From: JBBRLG01 sp038231495
GTDB taxonomy: Bacteria > Planctomycetota > Planctomycetia > Gemmatales > Gemmataceae
DNA: 24,143 bases
Direction: 5' to 3'
Assembly: GCA_038231495.1 (NCBI GenBank)
Contig: JBBRLG010000035.1
Location: 1 to 24,143, forward strand
Below, piece by piece: positions 14,125 to 22,462 of this stretch (its first letter is position 1; every line of letters starts with the position of its first letter). The translations under genes and the position numbers were made by a program. Below the pieces are notes generated by a model. The model saw only the letters and a list, made by a program, of their open reading frames with translations. It was not told the DNA's origin and ran no database searches.

Positions 14125-14964
14125 TCAATCGACGAACTCGACCGCCGTCGCCGACGCAATGATGCCGGCGCGGTGGCCCTCGTCCAATAGCCGACGTACT
14201 GCCTCGCGGCCGCGGGGGCCGTAGTCCAGCGTCCACTCGTTGACGTACATGCCGACGAAACGGTCCGCCAACGATTTGTCCATGTCGCGTGCGTATTTCA
14301 GGGCGTACGTCAGCGCCTCGTCGCGGTGGTCCAGGCCGTACCGGATACTCTCTTTCAGCAGACGGCTGATTTGCCGAATCACGTCGGGGCCGAGGTCGCG
14401 ACGCACGACGTTGCCGCCCAGCGGCAGTGGCAGGCCGGTGTGTTCCTGCCACCAGACTCCGAGATCGACGACCAGGTGCAAGCCCTGATTCTGAAACGTC
14501 AGCTGGCCTTCGTGGATAATCAGGCCCGCGTCGAACCGGCCCGACGCGACGGCGTTGATGATCTCGTCGAACGGGATCACTTCGTACTCGAAGCCTTCGG
14601 GCAGCAGCAGGCGCAGGGCCAGGAACGCCGTCGTCATCGTGCCGGGTATGGCGATGCGCAACCTGGGCAGTTCGTCGATTTTCAAGGGCCGGCGGGCGAC
14701 GACCATTGGGCCGTAGCGGTCGCCCATGCTGCAACCGCTCGGCAGCAGGGCGTACTTGTCCAGGAGCTGCGCGTAGGCGTGGATGCTGACGGCGGTCACG
14801 TCGAGTTCGCCGCGCAGGGCACGGCGGTTCAGCGTCTCGATGTCCTGCAATTCGTGGCGGAACTGCAGGTTGCCGGTGTCGATCTTGTCGTGCGCCAGGG
14901 CGTGAAACATGAAGGCGTCGTCGGGGTCGGGGCTGTGGCCCACGGTGATGAGTTGCTTGGTCAT
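14125..14964 (-). CDS. mqnD: 1,4-dihydroxy-6-naphthoate synthase (futalosine pathway)
   Basis: A 279-aa MqnD, which converts cyclic dehypoxanthine futalosine to 1,4-dihydroxy-6-naphthoate in menaquinone synthesis. It has a periplasmic-binding-protein fold but no signal peptide. Family motifs: GHSPDPDDAFMFHAL (9-23), IETLNRRAL (42-50), GLIIHEGQLTF (147-157, with H151 at the proposed catalytic histidine) and VVDLGVWWQEHTGLPLPLGG. The start has AGGAAA about 7 nt upstream; ten further codons are open but come from half-copy C of the hairpin family. No other mqn genes are in the window. Confidence 0.92.
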   Translation of the reverse strand: MTKQLITVGHSPDPDDAFMFHALAHDKIDTGNLQFRHELQDIETLNRRALRGELDVTAVSIHAYAQLLDKYALLPSGCSMGDRYGPMVVARRPLKIDELPRLRIAIPGTMTTAFLALRLLLPEGFEYEVIPFDEIINAVASGRFDAGLIIHEGQLTFQNQGLHLVVDLGVWWQEHTGLPLPLGGNVVRRDLGPDVIRQISRLLKESIRYGLDHRDEALTYALKYARDMDKSLADRFVGMYVNEWTLDYGPRGREAVRRLLDEGHRAGIIASATAVEFVD

Positions 14965-14974
14965 GATTGTTTCC

Positions 14975-14995
14975 TGCAAAGCCGCAAGCGGCAAA
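14975..14995. repeat. GCCGCTTGCGGC family, half copy C
   Basis: Only the right arm (TGCAAAGCCGCAAGCGGCAA) is present, 11 bp upstream of the mqnD start. The left arm is missing; the SD of mqnD (CAGGAAA) occupies the place where the loop would be. Confidence 0.75.
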
Positions 14996-15053
14996 TACCT
15001 TTTCCCTTACCGTCAACCGGGAACGACCTTCAAATGTAACGCACCCGTTCGCT

Positions 15054-15153
15054 CCCCCCCTTACGAAGGGGGGGTAGGGGGGGTGGAGTTGACGTGAGGA
15101 CTCAGAAAACCAATCGTTCCAGACCCCCCCTACCCCCCCTTCGTAAGGGGGGG
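15054..15153. repeat. 31-bp perfect inverted repeat with G7/C7 runs
   Basis: The left arm 15054-15084 is C7-TTACGAA-G7-TA-G7-T. The right arm 15123-15153 is its exact reverse complement. The 38-nt loop (15085-15122) is ordinary sequence. It lies between the ABC ATPase stop and mqnD. The G7TAG7 tracts could also form a quadruplex when single-stranded. It may be a MITE-like element or an end structure for the transporter transcript. Confidence 0.9.
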
Positions 15154-15163
15154 AAATTGATGA

Positions 15164-15934
15164 CTACCCCAGCACGCGGCTGAGGAAGTTACGCGTGCGC
15201 TCCGTCTGCGGCTGGTCGATCACCTGGCTCGGCGGACCTTCCTCGATGATCTTGCCGCCGCCCAACACCACGACGCGATCCGCCGCCTTCCGCGCGAAAC
15301 CGATCTCGTGCGTCACCAGCAGCAGCGTCAGGCCGTCGCGCTTCAAGTCCACCAGCACGTCGAGTACCTCGCCTTTTAGCTCCGGGTCGAGGGCACTCGT
15401 GATCTCGTCGCAGAGCAGGCCGCGCGGCTCCATCGCCAGCGCCCGCGCGATGGCCACGCGCTGCTTCTGCCCGCCGGACAGTTGCCGCGGATACGCATGC
15501 GCGTGACTCGACAGCCCGACGCGCTCCAAAAGTTGCCCGGCACGTTTGGTCGCCTGGGCGCGGTCCTGACGCAACACCTGCACCGGTGCTTCGATGATAT
15601 TGCCCAGCGCGGTCAGGTGCGGGAACAGCTGGAAATCCTGGAAGATCATGCCGAGCAGCCGCCGCACCGCCATGGTCGCGGCGTGCGGCCGGCCCGACGC
15701 CGCCGCCGTTAGCTCGTGCGGGCCGACGCGAACGGTGCCGGCGTCGAACGAGTTTAATCCATTCAGGCAGCGCAACAGCGTCGATTTGCCGCCGCCGCTG
15801 GGGCCGATCAGCGCGACCGTCTCGCCCGCCTGCACGGTCAGGCTCACGCCGTCGAGGACCAGGCGGTCGCCGAAACGCTTGGTCACGTTCGTCAGGGTGA
15901 TCCAACCGGGCGCGTTGTGGATGGCGGTCGTCAT
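15164..15934 (-). CDS. polar amino-acid ABC transporter, ATP-binding protein
   Basis: A 256-aa ATPase of the GlnQ/HisP type that powers amino-acid import at the cytoplasmic membrane. Walker A GPSGGGKS (44-51), Q-loop FQDFQLFPH (98-106), signature LSGGQKQR (152-159), Walker B LLCDEITSALDP (173-184) and the switch H209 (VTHE) are all intact. The start overlaps the stop of the preceding permease gene by 4 bp (ATGA, 15931-15934), so the pair is translationally coupled. The same frame is open far upstream, but that part lies antisense-free over the permease gene in another frame and is a shadow. The substrate is probably glutamine, glutamate or another polar amino acid. Confidence 0.93.
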   Translation of the reverse strand: MTTAIHNAPGWITLTNVTKRFGDRLVLDGVSLTVQAGETVALIGPSGGGKSTLLRCLNGLNSFDAGTVRVGPHELTAAASGRPHAATMAVRRLLGMIFQDFQLFPHLTALGNIIEAPVQVLRQDRAQATKRAGQLLERVGLSSHAHAYPRQLSGGQKQRVAIARALAMEPRGLLCDEITSALDPELKGEVLDVLVDLKRDGLTLLLVTHEIGFARKAADRVVVLGGGKIIEEGPPSQVIDQPQTERTRNFLSRVLG

Positions 15935-17511
15935 GAGGCCGGCTCGCTCCAGAGTTGTTCCAGGCGGCGGGACAGGAAACCCAACGGCACCGACATTATC
16001 AGGTACAACGCTGCCGTCACCAGGCCGAGTACGACCACCACGGCCGGGTCGGAGCGGGCGAACGTCAGGTACTCCTTGTTCAACTCCGTGACCGCGATGA
16101 CGCCGGCAACACTCGTGTCCTTGAACAGCGCGACGAGGTCGTTGGTCATCGGCGGCAACAGCTGGCGCAGCGCCTGCGGCAAGATGATCCGGCGGAACGT
16201 GAGTGGCCGCGACATGCCGAGCGACGCGGCCGCCTCCCACTGCCCGGCCGGGATCGCGCCGAGGCCGGCGCGGTACACCTCCGCCTCGTAGGCCGCGTAG
16301 TTGAGGCCCAGGCCGATCACCGCGGCGACCTCCGGCAGGAGGCTGGTGCCCAGACTCAGCCCGCACAGCTCCGCCAGCGACGGCACGCCGAAGTAGATGA
16401 AGACGAGTACCAACATCACCGGCACGCCGCGGAAGATTTCGACGTACTGCGTTGCCAGGAAGCGCAACCACGCCGGGCCGTACATGCGTCCCAGCGCCAG
16501 CGGCATACCGAGCGTGACGGCGAGCAGGAAGCTCAACACCGTCACCCGCACGGTCACCAGGGCGCCGTAGCCCAGCATCGCGAGGTAAACCCAGAAGGGT
16601 GAGACGTTGCTCGTCGCTTGCTGCGCCGCCTCCGACGTAAACTCCGGCTCCGACCCCGGAATGGCCGTGCGTTCGTGGTCGTTTTCCTCGAAGACGTAGC
16701 CCTTCATCAGCTCTTCCTGAGCTTCGTTCCAGATGTCCCATTTGCGGTAGATTTTGCGCAGCTTGCCGTTCTTCATGAGCCGGTCAAGGGCCGCGTCCAC
16801 CTGCTTGGCCAACTCGTCGTCCTCCGGACGGAAGGCGATGGCGTAGTAACCCTTGGCGGTCGGCCGGCCCGCGTTCTTGAGCCGCTTGTCGCCGCCGGCG
16901 TAATACTGGGCGATCATCGCGTCCATGAACACGGCATCGGTCCGCTTCAGGGCCAGGTCGGTGTAGGCCTCCGTCGGGCTTTGGTAGCTCTGCTGTTTGG
17001 CGTCGAGTTCGGTAAGCAGCTTCACGGCAGCGGTGCCGTCGAGTGTGCCGAAGACGCCCTTGCGGTCGAGGCAGCCCTTGAAAGTGGTGAACCGCTCCTC
17101 GTCGGCCCGGACGACGAGTTGCTGGCGGTAGACGTAATAAGGCCGGCTAAAGCGCACCAGTTTGGCGCGTTCCGGCGACTTTTCCAGGCCGTTCATGGCG
17201 AAATCGAAGTCACGCCGGACGAGGCCGGGAACGAGGCTGTCGAACTCGTACTGCTTGAACTCGATCGGTCGGTGCAGTTCCTCCGCCAGCGCGGCGGCGA
17301 GGTCCACCTCGAAACCGACCAACTTGGTGGGGTCGTCGTTGTCCAGGAATACATAGGGCTTGCCGCCCTCCTTGTCGGCGCCCCAGAGCAGCGGCTTGGG
17401 TGCCGGTGCCTGGGCAGCGAGCGGCGCGACCAGGAGGAGGCAGGCAAGGACTGCCGCGCCGTACCGGGTGGCGGCCCTGACATTCTCATTTAGAGCAAGC
17501 GCGCGTTTCAC
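15931..17511 (-). CDS. amino-acid ABC transporter: binding-protein/permease fusion
   Basis: A 526-aa fusion. Residues 1-34 are a signal/anchor segment (AVLACLLLVAPLAAQA). About 40-275 is an SBP_bac_3 solute-binding domain: GFEVDLAAALAEEL, DFDFAMNGLEKSPERAKLVRFSRPYY and KNGKLRKIYRKW. About 300-526 is a HisM/GlnP-type permease with five or so membrane segments and the EAA loop AGQWEAAASLGMSRPLTFRRI. Such fusions are known in several phyla and give one tethered receptor per transporter. The start is a GTG with GGGGAC 7 nt before; no in-frame ATG is near. The ATPase gene follows with a 4-bp overlap, so the two genes make a complete importer. Confidence 0.9.
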   Translation of the reverse strand: MKRALALNENVRAATRYGAAVLACLLLVAPLAAQAPAPKPLLWGADKEGGKPYVFLDNDDPTKLVGFEVDLAAALAEELHRPIEFKQYEFDSLVPGLVRRDFDFAMNGLEKSPERAKLVRFSRPYYVYRQQLVVRADEERFTTFKGCLDRKGVFGTLDGTAAVKLLTELDAKQQSYQSPTEAYTDLALKRTDAVFMDAMIAQYYAGGDKRLKNAGRPTAKGYYAIAFRPEDDELAKQVDAALDRLMKNGKLRKIYRKWDIWNEAQEELMKGYVFEENDHERTAIPGSEPEFTSEAAQQATSNVSPFWVYLAMLGYGALVTVRVTVLSFLLAVTLGMPLALGRMYGPAWLRFLATQYVEIFRGVPVMLVLVFIYFGVPSLAELCGLSLGTSLLPEVAAVIGLGLNYAAYEAEVYRAGLGAIPAGQWEAAASLGMSRPLTFRRIILPQALRQLLPPMTNDLVALFKDTSVAGVIAVTELNKEYLTFARSDPAVVVVLGLVTAALYLIMSVPLGFLSRRLEQLWSEPAS

Positions 17512-17523
17512 TCACGTCCCCGT

Positions 17524-17573
17524 TTTGCCGCTTGCGGCGTTGCGGGGAAGACCGCAACGCCGCAAGCGGCAAA
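17524..17573. repeat. GCCGCTTGCGGC hairpin, copy D
   Basis: A perfect 22-bp stem (17524-17545 with 17552-17573) and a 6-nt loop. It lies 5 bp after the stop of the SEC-C/TPR gene and 12 bp before the start of the transporter gene. In this copy the inner stem has GTTGCGG instead of TTTGCAA, with compensating changes on both sides. Confidence 0.9.
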
Positions 17574-17578
17574 TGCAA

Positions 17579-19699
17579 TCATCCCATCTGTTTCTTCGCC
17601 GCCGCCGCCAGTTCCAGCAGGTATTGCTCCGAGTCGCGGTCGTTCTTCATCCGCGCCGCCTCGATGCCCGCCTGGGCAAAGGCCAACGCCGTCGCCGGCT
17701 GCTTCAATGCCAGCATCGCCTCCGCCGCCGGGCCGCGGTAACGCAGTTCGTCCGGCACCCGGTCGATCAGCCGTTGGAACACGTCGTGCGCCGGGTCCGC
17801 CTCGCCGCGCTTGACGTGAACCTGGCCGCGCTTCAACTCGTAGTCGTTGCGCCGCCGGCCTTCATTCAGTTCGCAGTCGGCCCGCTCGCCGTCGTTGACG
17901 TAATCGAGCGCCGCGTCGGCCTTGCCCTCTTTCAGGGCGTGTTGCGTCAGGTAGTTGTACCAGACGTAGCGGTCCGGCCGCTTCGGGTTCGCCGGACGGG
18001 ACACCAGCGTGCGCGCGAAGTTTGCCGTGATGTCCTGGGCGTCCAGCTTTTGTGCGGCCTGGAACGCTTGCTCCAGCTGTTCATCGGAGAGTTTATCGAC
18101 CGGCAAAGCGGCCAATTCCGCGGCACTCAGCGCCGTCACGTCCGCCGTCACGGCACCTTCTATGGCAACCGCGGCTTGCATCGCGGGAGCGCCGGCGATC
18201 AGGCCGAGCTTGCGCCGTAAGCCGTTGAAGTCGTACTGGCCGACAATGCCCATTTTGGCGCAGTCTTCGATGAACTGGATGACGCCCAGCAGCTTCCTGC
18301 GTAACTTCGTGTGGCCCGCCGCGTCTACCGGCGTGTTGCCGGCCAGCGACGCGCGCCGCGGCTGGTGAATCCACGTCTCCTCGTAATACTTGCGAACGGC
18401 TTCCAACACGTCCTTGCGGTTGGTCTCCTCGTCCGAGCCGGCCTTGAGGGGAAAGACGAGCGCATCGGAAACGATGTCCTGGAACGGCACCGGCACGCGC
18501 CGCTCCGGCAGGTCGGTCAGGCCCAACGCCAGCCGCTGCCGCACCTCGTCGCGCAGCCGGTCGATGGTCTGTTTGTTGGTGCCGGAGACTTGCAGGATGT
18601 TTTGCACGATCAGCAAGTAGCCTGCCAGGCGGGCGAAGTCCGACGCCGGGCCGCCGACCGTGATGAGCGACGCCTTGGTGTGTTCCAGCAGCATCGCGGT
18701 GAACGACCCCTGCTGTCGCGTTTGCAACGGGATCATGCGCTGCCCGGTCATCCACTCCTGCAACAAGGCGTTGATCGGGTTCGGGTCGCTGATTTGATGG
18801 ACGAACGTGTACAGATGATAGTCCGCGTCGTCCTCCATGCCCTGGCCGCAGCGCAGCACTTCCATCAGAGACGCGGCGTTGGTGGCGCGGGCGTCGTCGG
18901 CTTCGAGTTCGAGGTAGTGGTCGAGCGCGGGCACGGCGGCGCGGTTGTCGCCGAGCCAGGCATTGGCGAGACCCAGGTTAAACCAGGCCGGCGCGTCGGT
19001 CGCGTCCTGTCCGGTCAACTGGCCGAAGATGCGCGCCAGGTCGCGCAGGCGCGGCTTGCCGACGCTGGTGAAGGCGTTGTCCCACGCCGTGCGGCGGGCG
19101 GCGGGCGCATTGGGGGCCGGGCTTTGCAGGGCGTACTCGCGCCGGGCCGCGCCGGGCAGGGCGCTTTCCTCGCCGAAGATTTCCTCATAGCGCTTGCGCA
19201 ACTCTTCGTCGGACGGTTCCAGGTGCAGGATTTGGCGCATCGCGGCATGCGCGGCGACGGGCCGATTCATCGCCATTTCTAGCTCGAAAATGAGCGAATA
19301 GACGCGCGCCAGGTAGGTGTGGGCCTCCGGATCGTAGGCCTCGGCGGCCTTGCGGGACAGCAAGAGCGCGCCGGCCATCTCGCCTTCCTGGTAGCGCACC
19401 ATCGCCCGCAGCCACAGGCCGAACGGGTAGTTCGGGTTGAGCGCGAATGCCTTTTCCAGCAGGGTGTCGGCCTCTTCGACCTGGCCGCCGGTGAGGAGCA
19501 GTTCCGCCTTCTTGCCGTACACCTCGGGGTTGCCGGGCTGGGCGGCGATGACCTCGTCCATAATGCGCAGGGCGGCGTCGTGCTGGCCGTTCTCCTCCTG
19601 TTCAAAGGCGCGCATGATGCCCGGATAGATCGGCTCGCAGCACCACTTGAATTTTTTGCCGCTGCCACACGGGCACGATGCGTAAGGGTCTAGCGCCAT
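17579..19699 (-). CDS. SEC-C motif and TPR-repeat protein
   Basis: A 706-aa protein of unknown function. A SEC-C zinc motif is at the extreme N-terminus (CPCGSGKKFKWCC, residues 9-21), like the SecA C-terminal chaperone-binding motif. Residues about 30-180 are tetratricopeptide repeats (NPEVYGKKAELLLTGGQVEEA and ALNPNYPFGLWLRAMVRYQE). A long alpha-helical middle follows with no recognised domain, and a second TPR-like block lies near 590-700. There is no signal peptide, so it is probably a cytoplasmic scaffold. The start chosen begins right at the SEC-C motif and has GGAAG about 10 nt upstream; 43 more codons are open but look non-coding. It is divergent from the pseudokinase gene. Confidence 0.8.
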   Translation of the reverse strand: MALDPYASCPCGSGKKFKWCCEPIYPGIMRAFEQEENGQHDAALRIMDEVIAAQPGNPEVYGKKAELLLTGGQVEEADTLLEKAFALNPNYPFGLWLRAMVRYQEGEMAGALLLSRKAAEAYDPEAHTYLARVYSLIFELEMAMNRPVAAHAAMRQILHLEPSDEELRKRYEEIFGEESALPGAARREYALQSPAPNAPAARRTAWDNAFTSVGKPRLRDLARIFGQLTGQDATDAPAWFNLGLANAWLGDNRAAVPALDHYLELEADDARATNAASLMEVLRCGQGMEDDADYHLYTFVHQISDPNPINALLQEWMTGQRMIPLQTRQQGSFTAMLLEHTKASLITVGGPASDFARLAGYLLIVQNILQVSGTNKQTIDRLRDEVRQRLALGLTDLPERRVPVPFQDIVSDALVFPLKAGSDEETNRKDVLEAVRKYYEETWIHQPRRASLAGNTPVDAAGHTKLRRKLLGVIQFIEDCAKMGIVGQYDFNGLRRKLGLIAGAPAMQAAVAIEGAVTADVTALSAAELAALPVDKLSDEQLEQAFQAAQKLDAQDITANFARTLVSRPANPKRPDRYVWYNYLTQHALKEGKADAALDYVNDGERADCELNEGRRRNDYELKRGQVHVKRGEADPAHDVFQRLIDRVPDELRYRGPAAEAMLALKQPATALAFAQAGIEAARMKNDRDSEQYLLELAAAAKKQMG

Positions 19700-19749
19700 G
19701 ACATTCTTTCTTCCAGGTCCCGACCGGATGCACGACTCCCGATCCGACC

Positions 19750-19778
19750 AAGATAGCAAATCAGGACGGGTACGGAAA
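19750..19778 (-). promoter_or_regulatory. possible promoter of the SEC-C/TPR gene
   Basis: On the minus strand: TTTCCG (19773-19778), 17 nt, TATCTT (19750-19755), 50 bp upstream of the start. The -35 box is weak. On the plus strand a TTGACA (19803-19808) lies 17 nt before CATGTT, a poor -10, which might serve the divergent gene at 19991. Confidence 0.35.
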
Positions 19779-19990
19779 GCGCGGGGTGCCGGCCTCCCAA
19801 GGTTGACACGTCCCAATTCGTATCCCATGTTTCGCTAGAGGGTAAAGCCGATCCGATTGCAGGCCCGTCTCCCCGGACCTTCCCCGGTCAAGGCGACTTG
19901 CGGTTCGGTCCGCCCGCCGTCGGGGTCGGGTGCTCGACGCGGGGTCGGGGGCCGCGCTTAATCTCCTTACCTAAAAAGGGTGCCGCCGAA

Positions 19991-21388
19991 ATGATGACTA
20001 CGGACCTGGGCGCGTGCGAGTGGTTTGTCTGGGACTTGCGGCGCAGCAACCTGATCGACCGCGGCCAATTGGACCAGGTCATCGGCGAATACCTCGGCAA
20101 AAACCCGGGCGCCGAGCCGCCAGCGTTGTCCGAATTCCTGATCCAACAGGGCATCCTCACCGAATTCCAGGCCGAGCGGTTGTTGCAGGGCAAGACCCAG
20201 GGCTTCGTCCTCGGCCCGTTCGTGCTGATGGACGCGCTGGGCACCGGCAGCATGGGCACCGTCTACAAAGCCCAGTCCAAGAACGACCAGAAGTGGTACG
20301 CCGTCAAGGTGCTGCCGCGGCGCAGCATGTGGAACGTCCGCATCGCCCGCCGCAAGGTCCGCGCCTTCGAGCTGTGCCAGCACCCGTCCGTCGTGCCGTT
20401 CGTGGACGTGGGCACGTCCGGCGGCATGCACTACCTCGCCTGGCCGATGGTCGAGGGCGAGACGCTGGAAAAGATCGTGCGGCGGCAAAACCAGCTCACG
20501 CCGGAGCAGACCGTCGCCTTCGCCATCCAGACGGCCGAGGGCATGGATTCGGCCCACCAGCAAGGGCTGTTCCACGGCCTGCTCAAGCCGTCGAACCTGA
20601 TGCTCGGCTCGGACCAGGTGCTCCGCATCCTCGACTTCGGCATCGGCTGTTTGCTGGCCGAGACCGAGGGCGAGTCGCTGGTGGACACGATGTCCACGGC
20701 CAACTCGGTCAACAGCGGCCTGGATTGCGCCAGCCCCGAAAGCATCATGGACCCGACCAACCTGACGGCGATCGGCGACCAATATAGCCTGGGCTGCGTG
20801 ATGTATTTCTGCCTGACGGGCCAGTACCCGTTCCCGGACGGCACCGCGGTCGAAAAGATGATGAGCCATCAGCACAAGCAGCCGGCGTCGGTCAACGCGC
20901 TGGCCCCGGCCACGCCGAACGAACTGGTGCAAATCGTCGAAAAGCTGATGAAGAAGAACCCGACGGACCGCTACGTCAAGTGCCAGGAAGTGATCGAGGC
21001 GTTGCGCGCCTTCAGCACGGGGACGCCTTTGGTCCGACGGCCGAGCGGCCAAATGGTGCGTCCGCCGCTACCGCGGCCGAACGGCGACGCCGCCCCGGCC
21101 AGCCCCGGCGCCCCGCGGCTGCCGCGCCCGAACGCGACCCTGCCGCGACCGACCGTACCGTTACACCCTTCCGCGCTGGCGCGGTCCGCCGGTGTCACGA
21201 ACCCGCATCCCGCCCCGGCGGCCCCGGCTCCGACGCCCGCAGCTGCCGTAGCCGAACAGCCCGCCTTCGACGCGCCGCCAGCGGTTGTGCCGCAGGGCCT
21301 GGTCCAGCGGTTGGGGCCGATGGGCATTGTGCTGCTCGCCGTCATGGCCGGGGCCATCGCCTGGTTGATCAGTTCGTACATCAAGTGA
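19991..21388 (+). CDS. tail-anchored Ser/Thr pseudokinase, planctomycete type
   Basis: A 465-aa protein. Residues 15-75 form the N-terminal region common to planctomycete kinases (DLRRSNLIDRGQLDQV, LIQQGILTEFQAERLL). The kinase fold follows: the glycine loop LGTGSMGTVYKA (83-94), ATP-binding K106 (YAVKV), and DFG at 215-217 (ILDFGIG). The catalytic loop reads HGLLKPSN (195-202) where active kinases have HRDLKPSN, so the catalytic aspartate is leucine and the preceding arginine is glycine. Residues 345-440 are Pro/Ala-rich. Residues 442-465 are a single C-terminal membrane anchor (GIVLLAVMAGAIAWLISS). It is probably a membrane-bound scaffold or sensor. The start is taken at MMTTDLG; further upstream codons look non-coding. 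Confidence 0.85.
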   Translation: MMTTDLGACEWFVWDLRRSNLIDRGQLDQVIGEYLGKNPGAEPPALSEFLIQQGILTEFQAERLLQGKTQGFVLGPFVLMDALGTGSMGTVYKAQSKNDQKWYAVKVLPRRSMWNVRIARRKVRAFELCQHPSVVPFVDVGTSGGMHYLAWPMVEGETLEKIVRRQNQLTPEQTVAFAIQTAEGMDSAHQQGLFHGLLKPSNLMLGSDQVLRILDFGIGCLLAETEGESLVDTMSTANSVNSGLDCASPESIMDPTNLTAIGDQYSLGCVMYFCLTGQYPFPDGTAVEKMMSHQHKQPASVNALAPATPNELVQIVEKLMKKNPTDRYVKCQEVIEALRAFSTGTPLVRRPSGQMVRPPLPRPNGDAAPASPGAPRLPRPNATLPRPTVPLHPSALARSAGVTNPHPAPAAPAPTPAAAVAEQPAFDAPPAVVPQGLVQRLGPMGIVLLAVMAGAIAWLISSYIK

Positions 21389-21390
21389 GA

Positions 21391-21435
21391 TTGCCGCTTG
21401 CGGCTTTGCAAATCCTGCAAAGCCGCAAGCGGCAA
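21391..21435. repeat. GCCGCTTGCGGC hairpin, copy E
   Basis: A perfect 20-bp stem (21391-21410 with 21416-21435) and a 5-nt loop. It lies between convergent genes, 2 bp after the pseudokinase stop and 9 bp after the uppP stop. Confidence 0.9.
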
Positions 21436-21444
21436 ATGCCTGGC

Positions 21445-22377
21445 TCACCAACCGTACGCGGCGAACGTAAGCAACACACCCGCCGCGGCCAGGCAGTAGA
21501 AACCGAAATACTTCCACCGCCCGTTTTCCAGCGCCGCCGACAGCAGTTGCAACGCGACGTAGCCCGCCGCGAAGCTGAACACCATGCCCACCAAACCCGG
21601 CAACAGCAGGTGCCCCACCTCTTCCCAACTTTGAAAGCTCTTGTCCTTGAAGAGACGGTAAGCGTAACGCCCGATCGCGGCTGGCGTGATTAGCACCGCC
21701 AGCGCGAAGCTGAAATCCTCCGCCATCCGCCGCGACACGCCGCACAATAATCCCATCGAAATCGTCGCGCCGGAGCGGGAGAAGCCGCGGAACGGCAGGC
21801 ACATGGCCTGGATCAAGCCGATCATCACGGCCGTCCCCACGCCAATTTCGGTGCGCTTCGCCCGGCCTTCGAGGAACCCGGCGATCAGGATGAACACGCC
21901 CACCGCCGCCAGCGCCGCCGCGATCAAGTCGAGGCGCTTGAACAGCTGCTCGACCTCGTCGCCCGTCACTTTTTCGATGGCCAGGATCAGGCCGATGCCG
22001 CAGCCGGTCACGGCGGTCGCTAGCAGGGTCATCCAAAGAAAGCGGTGGCGGAACCAGGTACTTTGGCCGGGCGTGCTCGACCGGGTTCGGTAGGGATCGT
22101 CGCCTTGTTCATTTTCCGGTTTGGACCAACTTCTTTGACCGACAGCGCCGGCCCTCTGCGGGAACAACAGGGGCTTCCACCGCGGCCAGAAGTACACCAG
22201 CACGGCGAACATCGTGCCGGTGTGCAGCATAATAAGCAGGAAGGTCTGTTCCGGCGCGGACGGGTTGAGGCCCAGCAACTTCTGGGCGAGGATGACGTGC
22301 GCGGAACTGGAGACGGGCAGCAGTTCCGCCGCCCCCTGCACGATGGCGAGGACCAAAACCTTGATGTAGTATTCCAT
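21445..22377 (-). CDS. uppP: undecaprenyl-diphosphatase
   Basis: A 310-aa integral membrane BacA/UppP enzyme that dephosphorylates undecaprenyl diphosphate to recycle the lipid carrier for cell-wall precursors. Motif 1 is QGAAELLPVSSSAH (14-27) and motif 2 is PFRGFSRSGATIS (195-207); both carry the catalytic glutamate/serine and arginine residues of the family. About seven or eight membrane segments are visible. A hydrophilic, charged stretch at residues 75-112 (GQRSWSKPENEQGDDPYRTR) is longer than in E. coli UppP. The start at MEYYIKV fits the family; the frame runs 88 codons further without homology. No SD is obvious. Confidence 0.93.
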   Translation of the reverse strand: MEYYIKVLVLAIVQGAAELLPVSSSAHVILAQKLLGLNPSAPEQTFLLIMLHTGTMFAVLVYFWPRWKPLLFPQRAGAVGQRSWSKPENEQGDDPYRTRSSTPGQSTWFRHRFLWMTLLATAVTGCGIGLILAIEKVTGDEVEQLFKRLDLIAAALAAVGVFILIAGFLEGRAKRTEIGVGTAVMIGLIQAMCLPFRGFSRSGATISMGLLCGVSRRMAEDFSFALAVLITPAAIGRYAYRLFKDKSFQSWEEVGHLLLPGLVGMVFSFAAGYVALQLLSAALENGRWKYFGFYCLAAAGVLLTFAAYGW

Positions 22378-22411
22378 CGAGATAGGGTACGGACGCGGCG
22401 CGCAAAAAAAA

Positions 22412-22450
22412 CCGCTTGCGGCTTTGCAACGGGTGCAAAGCCTCAAGCGG
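22412..22450. repeat. GCCGCTTGCGGC hairpin, copy F
   Basis: A 17-bp stem with one mismatch (22412-22428 with 22434-22450) and a 5-nt loop. It lies 12 bp after the stop of the HEAT-like gene and upstream of uppP. Confidence 0.8.
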
Positions 22451-22462
22451 CAAGCGGTCAAA

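Noticed and set aside
15935..16741. N-terminal extension of the ABC ATPase frame
   Set aside because: The open frame upstream of the ATPase lies inside the permease-coding region in another frame and has arginine/glycine-rich junk composition. The ATGA overlap fixes the real start at 15934.
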